From NCBI GenBank assembly GCA_019637995.1, contig JAHBUQ010000002.1:248001-312000 (forward strand): a stretch of DNA of 64,000 nt. The letters run 5' to 3'. Position 1 is the first letter of the stretch, and each line of letters starts with the position of its first letter. The DNA is from Ignavibacteriota bacterium. GTDB lineage: Bacteria > Bacteroidota > Ignavibacteria > Kapaibacteriales > UBA2268. Below the pieces are notes generated by a model that was not told the DNA's origin, made no database searches, and saw only the letters and a program-made list of their open reading frames with translations. A program made the position numbers and the translations under genes. Of this stretch, positions 9,415 through 16,982 are shown in pieces.

Positions 9415-10686
9415 TTATTTTGCAGGAATAAATCTCACACTACTGAGATTATCGGAATTGATATATTTTGCTACAGTATTTTTAATATCATCTGCTGAAA
9501 CATCATTAATAATCGAAATCGTTTCTTTAATATTTTCAAATCCAGATTCCATAAATACTGCTTTAGCAAGCCCCTGCATACGGGCGGATAAACTCTCAAG
9601 TTCCATAATTATACTTGTTTTGAACTGCTCCTTGGTTCTTTGAAGTTCAGGGTCTTTCAAAGGATAATTCAGGAATTTATCAATTTGCTCGGCTATCAAT
9701 TTTTCAGTCTTCTTTAGTTTGTTTTTATCCGATGCAGCATAAATATAAAAAACTCCAGAATCAGAATGAACCTGTATTGTAGAATATATCGAATAAGCTA
9801 TACCGTGGCGGTCCCTTAAATTCTGATATAGTCTTGAGCTCATACCATCTCCAAAGAGAATATTGAACATAGGCAGCGTATATCTGGTCTCAAAGCTATA
9901 TCCGGGTATTCTCGAACCTAATAGAATATGTGACTGGCTAACCTGTTTTTCTACTTCGATTTCACCCTTTGGTAGAATTTCAGGATATTCCCTGATTCTC
10001 AAAGATGATGAATCTTCGGAAATTGATGTGTAGAGAAGAGTTTTTTTAACAATATAATCATGCGAATGTGGTCCTGCGTAACTAATGATAAGACGCCCGT
10101 TTTTAAAATTATTCCTGTGATAATCTTTAAGCTTGTGACTGTCAAAACTCAGCAGATTTTCTTCAGTCCCTAAAATCGAAGTACCCATTGGATGAGCACC
10201 GAAAATCAATTTATCTCCATAGTCGAAAATGGATTCTTCAGGGTCGTCATCATACGATTTAATTTCTTCGATTATAATCTGTCGTTCTTTTTCAATGTCT
10301 TTTTCATTAAAAACAGTATTCCGAGTAATATCATTCAGCAGCTTAAATGTTGGAAGAAAGTTATCTTTCAGCGCCCTGACATAGAAGCTGGTTGATTCCT
10401 GAGTAGTATAAGCATTGGCATAAGCTCCGAGTGATTCAAATTTTGAAGCAATCTGGCGTGAGGAATAGCGATTAGTACGCCTGAATGCACAATGTTCGAT
10501 AAAATGAGCAATTCCGTTCTCTTCCTGCTTCTCATCGCGTGAGCCGGTATCATAGAAAAATCCCAATGCATAAGTCTCAGCCGATGGAATTTCCTCGCTG
10601 ACAACTGTCAAATTTTCTCTAATTTGGGTAGAATTTATTTTACTTCTGTATAAATCTCTGCTTTTTATTATCTTTTTACTTTTCAT
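9415..10686 (-). CDS. M16 family zinc peptidase (processing-protease-like)
   Basis: A 423-residue member of the insulinase/mitochondrial processing peptidase family. The inverted zinc motif HxxEH is present as HFIEH (His61, Glu64, His65), with the distal zinc ligand in EKERQIIIEEI about 75-80 residues later. The C-terminal inactive-like half carries FNILFGDGMSSRLYQNLRDRHG, typical of the family. No signal peptide is visible, so it is probably cytoplasmic. It lies 85 bp upstream of the nuclease gene and may head the same transcript. Confidence 0.92.
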   Translation of the reverse strand: MKSKKIIKSRDLYRSKINSTQIRENLTVVSEEIPSAETYALGFFYDTGSRDEKQEENGIAHFIEHCAFRRTNRYSSRQIASKFESLGAYANAYTTQESTSFYVRALKDNFLPTFKLLNDITRNTVFNEKDIEKERQIIIEEIKSYDDDPEESIFDYGDKLIFGAHPMGTSILGTEENLLSFDSHKLKDYHRNNFKNGRLIISYAGPHSHDYIVKKTLLYTSISEDSSSLRIREYPEILPKGEIEVEKQVSQSHILLGSRIPGYSFETRYTLPMFNILFGDGMSSRLYQNLRDRHGIAYSIYSTIQVHSDSGVFYIYAASDKNKLKKTEKLIAEQIDKFLNYPLKDPELQRTKEQFKTSIIMELESLSARMQGLAKAVFMESGFENIKETISIINDVSADDIKNTVAKYINSDNLSSVRFIPAK

Positions 10687-10921
10687 TACTTACAAAAAAC
10701 TTAACAAATATGAATTAGTCAGATTAAATATGATTCAAATTGTAAAATATCTAATAAGTAAAATATGACGAAATTCAACAAAGATATTATTATTTATACA
10801 TATTTAAGCAAATTTTTCTAAGTAAACTATTTAAGTTATTTTCTTTTGAATTTTTCAATTTAAGTATATTCTTTACAATAAATTAATAATTAGTCAGTTT
10901 TTACAGATATAAAATTTGAAA

Positions 10922-11515
10922 ATGGATATTGCGATGAAAGTACTTATTCTTGATTGTGTAAAAAATGATTTCAGCCCTGAATTAAAGCCGGCTTTAGATA
11001 AATTTGTCGAAGGAATTGAATCAGCAGGAGGTCAGGTCAGTCTGCTCAATATTAAAGACCTGGATATTAAGCCATGCTTTAGCTGCACAACTCAGTCCTC
11101 ATTTAAGTTTGACGACAAATGCCGTTGTGATGATGATATGAACAGACTTTATCCCGAATTTAGAAATCACGACTCATGGGTTTTTATCTCTCATATTAAT
11201 TCAAATGGCTCCACAAACTATTTAAAAAATCTTCTTGACCGTATGGAGCCTTTATTTCAGCCGGTATTTACTCTTGACTCTATGGAAGTTGCAATTCCAC
11301 CGGACAACAAACTCAATGGAAAAATTGCACTACTGTCTTCTTACGAATATGAATCAGCAGACCTTGCAAGAAATATTTCCGATTATATTGATTCAATCAG
11401 TTTACTTTTCTCAAAACAGTCAGCCGGAAGCATACTTTTTGAACGGACAAGAATTAATAATGCCAGACTCGATAAATTCTATGATGCCGGGAAAAAATTG
11501 ATTACAAATGAATGA
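10922..11515 (+). CDS. flavodoxin-like / NAD(P)H-dependent FMN reductase-like protein
   Basis: About 198 residues; the ATG codons at 10922 and 10934 are both possible starts, as is a TTG at 10916. The N-terminal strand MKVLILD plus the mid-protein IKPCFSCTTQSSFKFDDKC, with DDMNRLYPEFRNHDSWVFIS, matches the flavodoxin-fold iron-sulfur flavoprotein / FMN reductase family, where that cysteine stretch sits near the flavin. It overlaps coaE by 8 bases on the same strand. Redox partner unknown. Confidence 0.75.
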   Translation: MDIAMKVLILDCVKNDFSPELKPALDKFVEGIESAGGQVSLLNIKDLDIKPCFSCTTQSSFKFDDKCRCDDDMNRLYPEFRNHDSWVFISHINSNGSTNYLKNLLDRMEPLFQPVFTLDSMEVAIPPDNKLNGKIALLSSYEYESADLARNISDYIDSISLLFSKQSAGSILFERTRINNARLDKFYDAGKKLITNE

Positions 11516-12176
11516 ATCAAAATCCCAATCTGACAAATTCGATACAGCCAAAGTAATTGCAATCACCGGAGGCATTGGAAGCGGCAAGTCTGAGGTGGCA
11601 AAAATTCTAATTGCTAAAGGGTATAAAGTAATTTCTACCGATATTCTGGCAAAAGATATAATGATAACTGATGAGAAGGTTAGAGAAAGAATCATAAACA
11701 CTTTTGGCAGTGATACCTACACTTCGGACAATAAAACCAATGTTAAATTCCTATCTGAAATTGTCTTCTCAGGTGATAAACATCAATCCGCCAATATCGA
11801 AAAATTAAACTCAATTGTACATCCACCTGTAATTGACCGAATTGTACAAGAAATTGAAAATGCTGTTTCTGCAGGATTTGATACAGTCTTTGTAGAAAGC
11901 GCTTTAATCTATGAAGCCGGTTTGGATGATGGATTTGATTATATAATTTGTGTAGCCGCAGACGAAATAATCAGAATAGAACGCACAATAGAGCGTTCAG
12001 GATTGACCCGTCATCAGATAGAAAGCCGGATGAGCGAGCAGATATCTCAGGAACAAAAAATCGGACTGGCTGATTTCACTATCGAAAATAATAAATCGCT
12101 CGCAGAACTTGAGAACGCTGTAAACTTCTTACTACCTATAATCCAAATGCTACCCCAAAATTTGAAAGAAAAGTAG
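11508..12176 (+). CDS. coaE: dephospho-CoA kinase
   Basis: Phosphorylates dephospho-CoA at the 3'-hydroxyl, the last step of coenzyme A synthesis. The 222-residue protein has the P-loop GGIGSGKS at residues 21-28, the STDILAKD segment of the substrate site, and DFTIENNKS near the C-terminus, which is characteristic of CoaE. It is slightly long because of a 14-residue N-terminal extension; an internal start is not needed. The gene overlaps the flavodoxin-like gene by 8 bases. Confidence 0.93.
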   Translation: MNESKSQSDKFDTAKVIAITGGIGSGKSEVAKILIAKGYKVISTDILAKDIMITDEKVRERIINTFGSDTYTSDNKTNVKFLSEIVFSGDKHQSANIEKLNSIVHPPVIDRIVQEIENAVSAGFDTVFVESALIYEAGLDDGFDYIICVAADEIIRIERTIERSGLTRHQIESRMSEQISQEQKIGLADFTIENNKSLAELENAVNFLLPIIQMLPQNLKEK

Positions 12177-12295
12177 AATCAGTAAAAAAGAAAAGTTTGA
12201 AAACACTTGCAATCAAATAGCTATAAAAACAAGAACAAATCAAATTATAATTTAGGCAAAACAACAGAATTTATGTTTTTGGAAATAATAACAAA

Positions 12296-12835
12296 ATGTT
12301 TAATCGTAAACGAAATAGATTAAAGGATTTTGACTATTCAAATGATGGGTATTATTTTGTCACTATTTGTACACAAAACAGAGAAGAATTTTTTGGAAAA
12401 ATTAAAAATGGAAAAATGATTTTAAATGAATATGGCGCCATAGTTGAAAAATGTTGGTTTGATTTACCTAATCATTATAAAAATTGTTTATTGGATGAAT
12501 TTATTATTATGCCAAATCATATTCATGGAATTGTGATTATTGAAAATTATAATGTATGGAACGGTTTGAAACCGTTTCAAATGTAAAATGAAAATGTAGG
12601 GAACGGTTTGAAACCGTTTCATACGGAAAAAAATCATGGATTGTCGGAAATAATTCGTGGATTTAAAACATTTTCATCAAAAAACATAAATATAAAATAT
12701 GGGGAAATAATATTTCAATGGCAAAAATCTTTTTTTGACCACATTATTCGAAATGAAAATTCATTGTATAATATTCGACAATACATCTTGAATAATCCTT
12801 TAAATTGGAATGATGATGAAAATAATATCAATTAA
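12296..12835 (+). pseudogene. REP-associated tyrosine transposase (RAYT), interrupted by one in-frame stop
   Basis: Two stretches in the same frame (96 codons, then from 12587 to the stop at 12833-12835) form one Y1/IS200-like RAYT. The N-terminal part has NDGYYFVTICTQNREEFFG and the HUH metal site MPNHIHGIVII. The C-terminal part has WQKSFFDHIIRNENS and the catalytic-tyrosine helix YNIRQYILNNPLNW. The break is a TAA at 12584-12586. It lies inside a 42-bp tandem repeat carrying the palindrome AACGGTTT-G-AAACCGTT, whose coding in this frame is NGLKPF, seen twice. Removing one 42-bp unit would give an intact 165-residue protein. RAYTs are single-copy housekeeping transposases that act on REP palindromes; a full palindrome lies just downstream. 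Confidence 0.85.
12558..12620. repeat. two tandem REP-like palindromes inside the RAYT gene
   Basis: The palindrome AACGGTTT-G-AAACCGTT occurs at 12560-12576 and again at 12602-12618, exactly 42 bases apart. The linker (TGTAAAATGAAAATGTAG) contains the stop codon that breaks the transposase. The same linker and palindrome occur again downstream of the gene at about 12836-12874. Confidence 0.85.
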
Positions 12836-12845
12836 AAATGAAAAT

Positions 12846-12874
12846 GTAGGGAACGGTTTAAAACCGTTCCCTAC
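12846..12874. repeat. REP element, perfect 14-bp-arm palindrome
   Basis: GTAGGGAACGGTTT, a single A, then the exact complement AAACCGTTCCCTAC: a 29-base perfect hairpin starting 10 bases after the transposase stop. It shares AAAATGAAAATGTAGGG and the core with the two copies inside the RAYT gene, so it is the likely substrate element of this transposase. It could also act as a terminator for the gene. Confidence 0.85.
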
Positions 12875-13006
12875 TGGATATTACCCTTTAAGTCTTTAAT
12901 ATCGAATTTTGAAATCCCACTTTAGTTAGAATCTTCTGTTGTCTGCGATGTACAACCATATCTGAAAACAACTAATAGTACGAGCAATAGTATGATTTTT
13001 TTTCAT
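12871..13006 (-). pseudogene. possible decayed small lipoprotein
   Basis: From the ATG at 13004-13006, an A8 run shifts the frame. With one A fewer the reading is a hydrophobic leader (MKKIILLLVLLVVF) with RYGC and TSQTTEDSN, then a TAA, then SGISKFDIKDLKGNIQ before the next stop. This looks like a lipoprotein start that has decayed by a homopolymer frameshift plus a nonsense codon. It is short and may be chance. Confidence 0.3.
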
Positions 13007-13033
13007 GTCTATATCAAGTTTTATAAATATAAA

Positions 13034-13597
13034 TTAAATTGGCATATTTGGTGCACAAACTTCTGCTTTTGTACAAGGTTTATTATGAAATATCAATAAT
13101 ACCTTTTCAGTATTACATTTTTTTTTGTATATTTCTTTAATTTTAATTCCTGATTCCGAATCATCATATCCATAAATCAAATGAATTCCTCTATAGTAGC
13201 CATTTTCTATTTCTGTCATACATTTTAATTTACGAAAATCTTTTGAAATTTCATTATCATCGGTATTCTTAATTGACTTAACTTCTATGATTACAAAATT
13301 ATCTTCTAATCCCATTTTTCCTGGTCTATGAACTAAAAAGTCCGGTATTATTTCTCCGCATTTCTGTGATATTATAGGATGTCCTTTTTTATCTAATTCA
13401 CCACTTAAAGTGAAATTAAAATCATTGGGTAATTCCAATTTAATGTTATGATATAATTCATAACAATATGACCTTTCTCTATAAATAGCCTCCTCCTTAG
13501 ATGCAACTGGTATCATAAAATAACCTTCGGGTATTTTCTCTGTTGCTTTTAAAAGAGATTCTAAAAATATATTAAATTGTTCTTCTTGATTATTCAT
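13034..13597 (-). CDS. hypothetical protein with PD-(D/E)XK nuclease-like motif
   Basis: A 187-residue cytoplasmic protein. The segment IPDFLVHRPG, then about 12 residues, then FVIIEVKSI gives the PD...(E)xK arrangement of restriction-endonuclease-like folds (Asp at about 95, Glu-Val-Lys at about 117-119). The C-terminus is basic and has two cysteines. No methylase or helicase lies nearby, so a role as a restriction enzyme is not supported. It lies 17 bases after a membrane-protein gene, probably in one transcript, in an accessory patch next to the REP transposase. Confidence 0.6.
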   Translation of the reverse strand: MNNQEEQFNIFLESLLKATEKIPEGYFMIPVASKEEAIYRERSYCYELYHNIKLELPNDFNFTLSGELDKKGHPIISQKCGEIIPDFLVHRPGKMGLEDNFVIIEVKSIKNTDDNEISKDFRKLKCMTEIENGYYRGIHLIYGYDDSESGIKIKEIYKKKCNTEKVLLIFHNKPCTKAEVCAPNMPI

Positions 13598-13614
13598 TTT
13601 TTCCTTAATATTAT

Positions 13615-14379
13615 TTATTGTGGTGCTTGAAAAAGTCCTTTTCCGTTTTCATCAAAAAGAATAATAGATGATTCAGGGTTATTAATTTTCCGTCCCTTAT
13701 TGTCAATTGTGGTTGTGTTTCCAATAGAAGTTCTTAAATTGTATTTATTATCATAAATTTTAATGTAGGCTCCATCATCTTTGTCATTTGCAATTTCTAT
13801 CCTTGGTTGATAATTTATAAAATTAGTAGAATGTCTTTTATAAAAAATTATTCTTTTTGAATCAAACCTAGCAAGAGGGAAATTACCATCCCTAAAAGAC
13901 AATTCACCGACATTTAAGTGACAAATAACCGCATCTTTATCAATCCTCATTCCGAAAGAATCCCACATATGTTCAGTATGATAACCTAAAACTAGTCTAT
14001 TACCATCTGAACCATTTATTTCTAATTCACGTGGTTGAATATTTATATTTCTCCCACTTTCACTTTTAATATTTATATAACCATGGCTTTCTGTTGCTCC
14101 AATCAAACACATAACACTGTCTTTAGAATTTTTCAGCCGGAACTTAACAACATCACCATCCATTAATAATACGGCTCTTTCTTTACCTTTCTTATCTTTA
14201 AGAATCAGCTTTTCTGTTTCTATAACTTTGAAAAATTGAGATGATACCTGAAATCCAAGAATTGGAATAAGTACAACTATAAATATTAAGATATAGTTCA
14301 TTCTTCTTAAAAAGTTGTTTTTCTTTTCAAGTTTGTTTAACCTATCCATCATTGCGAAAATTTGTTCATTCTCTTTCAT
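13615..14379 (-). CDS. membrane-anchored hypothetical protein, coiled coil plus beta domain
   Basis: 254 residues. Residues 1-27 are a charged short coiled coil (MMDRLNKLEKKNNFLRRMNY), followed by one membrane helix (about 29-48, ILIFIVVLIPILGFQ). The rest is a beta-rich extracytoplasmic domain with repeated short units of the type LILKDKKGKERAVLLMDGD and a C-terminal ILFDENGKGLFQAPQ. Proteins with such D-x-x-G-K repeats are common but uncharacterised. It is co-directional with the PD-(D/E)XK-like gene, 17 bp apart. Confidence 0.6.
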   Translation of the reverse strand: MKENEQIFAMMDRLNKLEKKNNFLRRMNYILIFIVVLIPILGFQVSSQFFKVIETEKLILKDKKGKERAVLLMDGDVVKFRLKNSKDSVMCLIGATESHGYINIKSESGRNINIQPRELEINGSDGNRLVLGYHTEHMWDSFGMRIDKDAVICHLNVGELSFRDGNFPLARFDSKRIIFYKRHSTNFINYQPRIEIANDKDDGAYIKIYDNKYNLRTSIGNTTTIDNKGRKINNPESSIILFDENGKGLFQAPQ

Positions 14380-14458
14380 ATTTTACCTTAATTTACAAAT
14401 ATAATAATTATTCTGTCTTTTTTACATCTGGCGCGTTATACTATAAACTATTAAAACA

Positions 14459-14710
14459 TCATGACATTTCTAACTCAAGTTCTCGTATGCGTTTTTTAAG
14501 AAAGTGATTAACTTGCTTTGAGTTTTTGAAATATTTTGCAATGTCCGGTTCAAGATCTATAGACGGGTAAATGCTTTTGATATAAGGATTTTTTTAAATT
14601 GTTTTTAAATCAAATTCAATTTCATTAGGAATATCATCGTTCAAATCCTGAGATGGCTCCTGAATTATAGTAATTTTATGATTGTTTATATATTCAGTCC
14701 TTGTTTTCAT
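14459..14710 (-). pseudogene. antitoxin-like gene with one nonsense codon
   Basis: The ATG at 14708-14710 opens MKTRTEYINNHKITIIQEPS ... FDLKTI, then a TAA. In the same frame the sequence continues KNPYIKSIYPSIDLEPDIAKYFKNS and then KQVNHFLKKRIRELELEMS to a TGA at 14459-14461, 84 codons in all. The second half, with DLEPDIAKYFKNSKQVN, resembles BrnA/CopG-type antitoxins. A single lysine-to-stop change would explain the break. It may be residual or read through. Confidence 0.5.
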
Positions 14711-14733
14711 ATTGCTTATCAATGGAACGCTGA

Positions 14734-14907
14734 TTAAAGCTCAAGTTCAGCTAATTTTGATTTAGATGCAAATGAAACAACTTTATTCGGATTCAAATTT
14801 TGTTGTTTCAAAATATCCCTAAGGATAGCTGAAATGTCATAATTTGCTTCAATTAAGATTTTCTCACGTGTATTTCTGACTTCTACAACAATTTTATCTT
14901 TCCACAT
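14734..14907 (-). CDS. small hypothetical protein, possible toxin-antitoxin component
   Basis: A 57-residue frame from the ATG at 14905-14907 to a TAA at 14734-14736. It starts MWKDKIVVEVRNTREKILIE and contains NYDISAILRDILKQQ followed by KVVSFASKSK. The pattern MWKD.IV.EVR..RE......NYD is that of a widespread family of very small proteins often found beside toxin-antitoxin genes. It lies directly upstream of the broken antitoxin-like gene on the same strand. Confidence 0.55.
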   Translation of the reverse strand: MWKDKIVVEVRNTREKILIEANYDISAILRDILKQQNLNPNKVVSFASKSKLAELEL

Positions 14908-14910
14908 TTT

Positions 14911-15119
14911 AAACCTTTTAAAAAGTCATGATTGCAAACTTATTTTACTCTTTGCTTTTCCACCATCATTCAGTATTTTACAACGCTTACTTATATGTCA
15001 AATTTTAAATAACTTACCTTCTGATTCTACTTTTCCTGTTTTGTCGAAATCAACAATACAAACATAAATAAATATTTCAGTTTTGCAAAATACTAATAAT
15101 TTTAATTTTGAAGTTGTTG
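14911..15119. other. intergenic, no gene seen
   Basis: About 210 AT-rich bases between the small antitoxin-like gene and the PBP2 stop. I see no reading frame with coding character, no clear hairpin and no repeat. Confidence 0.5.
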
Positions 15120-16982
15120 TTATTCAACAGCTAAAACAGAGTCAATCATAATAGCTGTAGAATCAACTTTCGGACGACGCTTAACAAATCCCATATACTC
15201 GTCATATTTATCAGGGTGAAAATGTGTATCAAGTATTTTGTGAGCAATCGGAGCGGCTACCTGACTACCGAATCCGGCATTTTCAACAAATACGCATATA
15301 GCAATTTCGGGGTTTTCTTTCGGAGCAAAAGCAACAAACCATGAGTGGTCTCTACCGTGTGGATTCTCGGCAGTCCCTGTTTTTCCGCAAACATCCACAT
15401 CGTCAAGCCTTGCAATTGATGCAGTTCCACCAGCGACATTAACGACATCGAACATACCATTTTTGATAATTTTGAAAAACTTATTATCAATCGGAAGTTG
15501 TTCACTTCTGTAATTAATTTCTTCTTTTTTATTAGTGATATTATTTCGGATATGAGTCACAATATGAGGTTGATTGTAAGTGCCTTCATTTGCAATAGTT
15601 GCTACGTAGGCTGCAATTTGGAGAGGGGTTGTAAGAATTTCCCCCTGCCCGATTCCGTAATTAACAAGCCTTCCTTCAGAAGCTCCGCCTTTTCCGAGCC
15701 TGGATTCTAACCATGATTTTGTAGGGAGCAAGCCCTGATTCTCATGGGGTAGGTCAATTCCGGATTTCATTCCGAAACCGAACATTTTGCCATATTTTTC
15801 AAATTTTTCATATCCAAGTCTCATACCGAGAGTATAGAAAAATACATTGCACGATGTCTTAATAGCATTTCTTACAGAAGTATTACCATGAGCACCATGA
15901 CACTTGCGGAATCTGCCTCCATACTGCAGTCCGCCGCCACAGAATATAGAACTGTTTTCTGAAATTAAACCTTCCTGAAGTCCTGCAAGTGCTATGAGCA
16001 TTTTCCAAGTTGAGCCGGGTGGATACTGAGACATTATAGCTCTGTGAAGCAGTGGGGAAGCGGGGTCAGTGCTTAAATCCCTGAATAGCCCGGGTGGGAT
16101 TTTCCCTGAGAAACTTCGCGGGTCGTAATCGGGCTTACTTGCCATTGCGATGACAGAGCCATCTTTCGGATTTATTGCCACTACACTCCCGCGTTTTCCG
16201 TCAAGTAGTTTTTCAGCAAGTTCCTGAAGCTTTATATCAATACCAATATATAAATCAAAACCATTCTTTGCGGGAATATCGTTGGCGCCGTCGTTATATC
16301 CGGCAACCCGCTGACCGAATTTATTGACAGCAACATACTGCACGCCTTCACGCCCACGCAAATCACTTTCATAAGTTCTTTCAATGCCTGACTGACCAAT
16401 CAAATCCCCCGGGAAATAATATGGAAGTTTGTCAAGCTGCTGACGTGATATTTCTCTGGTATATCCCAAGAGATGCGCCATATTGCCGGAAAATTCATAG
16501 AGCCTTTTTGGCTCGACAACAACATCAATTCCGAACAAATCATCGCTGTATTCTTCGATCAGAGAAATTATTCTGAAATCAGCATCCCTGTAAATTTTGA
16601 TTGGATTAAATTTTGAATACGTCTGATATTTCTTAACTTCAGCTTGAATTTCTGTAGAATCCATCTCAAGTATTGAGGAAAGAAGTGGCATTACTGCAGG
16701 ATTGAAATTTGCAGGTGTGAGAGTTACTGAAAATGAAGCTTCGTTATGAACAACCAGGTCGTTATTTCTGTCATAAAGATTTCCTCTAAATGGTTCAATT
16801 CTGACTCGCTTAATTGCCTGAGCCTCGGAAACAGACTTATATTTATCACCTTCAATTATTTGAAGTTGAGCAAGTCTTGCCGAGAAGATTAAAATGATTG
16901 CAAATACAAGATATTTCGAGAATTTGTATCTTCCACCTGAGGCAAATTCGGGTGAATCCCCGAATGAACTTCTATATGCCAT
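15120..16982 (-). CDS. mrdA: penicillin-binding protein 2 (elongation transpeptidase)
   Basis: The D,D-transpeptidase that cross-links peptidoglycan for cell elongation, anchored in the inner membrane by one N-terminal helix (about residues 22-40). At 620 residues it has normal length. The dimerisation/pedestal domain contains RVRIEPFRGNLYDRNN; the transpeptidase motifs are STWK at 324-327 (nucleophile Ser324), SCN at 377-379 and KTG at 534-536. The start codon lies 11 bases inside the upstream polymerase gene. Unusually its operon partners are O-antigen genes rather than mreBCD/rodA. Confidence 0.93.
   Translation of the reverse strand: MAYRSSFGDSPEFASGGRYKFSKYLVFAIILIFSARLAQLQIIEGDKYKSVSEAQAIKRVRIEPFRGNLYDRNNDLVVHNEASFSVTLTPANFNPAVMPLLSSILEMDSTEIQAEVKKYQTYSKFNPIKIYRDADFRIISLIEEYSDDLFGIDVVVEPKRLYEFSGNMAHLLGYTREISRQQLDKLPYYFPGDLIGQSGIERTYESDLRGREGVQYVAVNKFGQRVAGYNDGANDIPAKNGFDLYIGIDIKLQELAEKLLDGKRGSVVAINPKDGSVIAMASKPDYDPRSFSGKIPPGLFRDLSTDPASPLLHRAIMSQYPPGSTWKMLIALAGLQEGLISENSSIFCGGGLQYGGRFRKCHGAHGNTSVRNAIKTSCNVFFYTLGMRLGYEKFEKYGKMFGFGMKSGIDLPHENQGLLPTKSWLESRLGKGGASEGRLVNYGIGQGEILTTPLQIAAYVATIANEGTYNQPHIVTHIRNNITNKKEEINYRSEQLPIDNKFFKIIKNGMFDVVNVAGGTASIARLDDVDVCGKTGTAENPHGRDHSWFVAFAPKENPEIAICVFVENAGFGSQVAAPIAHKILDTHFHPDKYDEYMGFVKRRPKVDSTAIMIDSVLAVE

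Noticed and set aside
12296..12835. Two separate small genes (96 and 75 codons)
   Set aside because: Both are in the same frame and together give one complete RAYT with N-terminal HUH and C-terminal tyrosine motifs; the break is a single stop in a tandem repeat.
12846..12874. Plain rho-independent terminator
   Set aside because: No T-run follows, and the same core and flank occur twice inside the transposase, so REP is the better call, although termination is still possible.
13034..13597. Type II restriction enzyme
   Set aside because: Only a generic PD-(D/E)XK pattern is visible and no methyltransferase gene is nearby.
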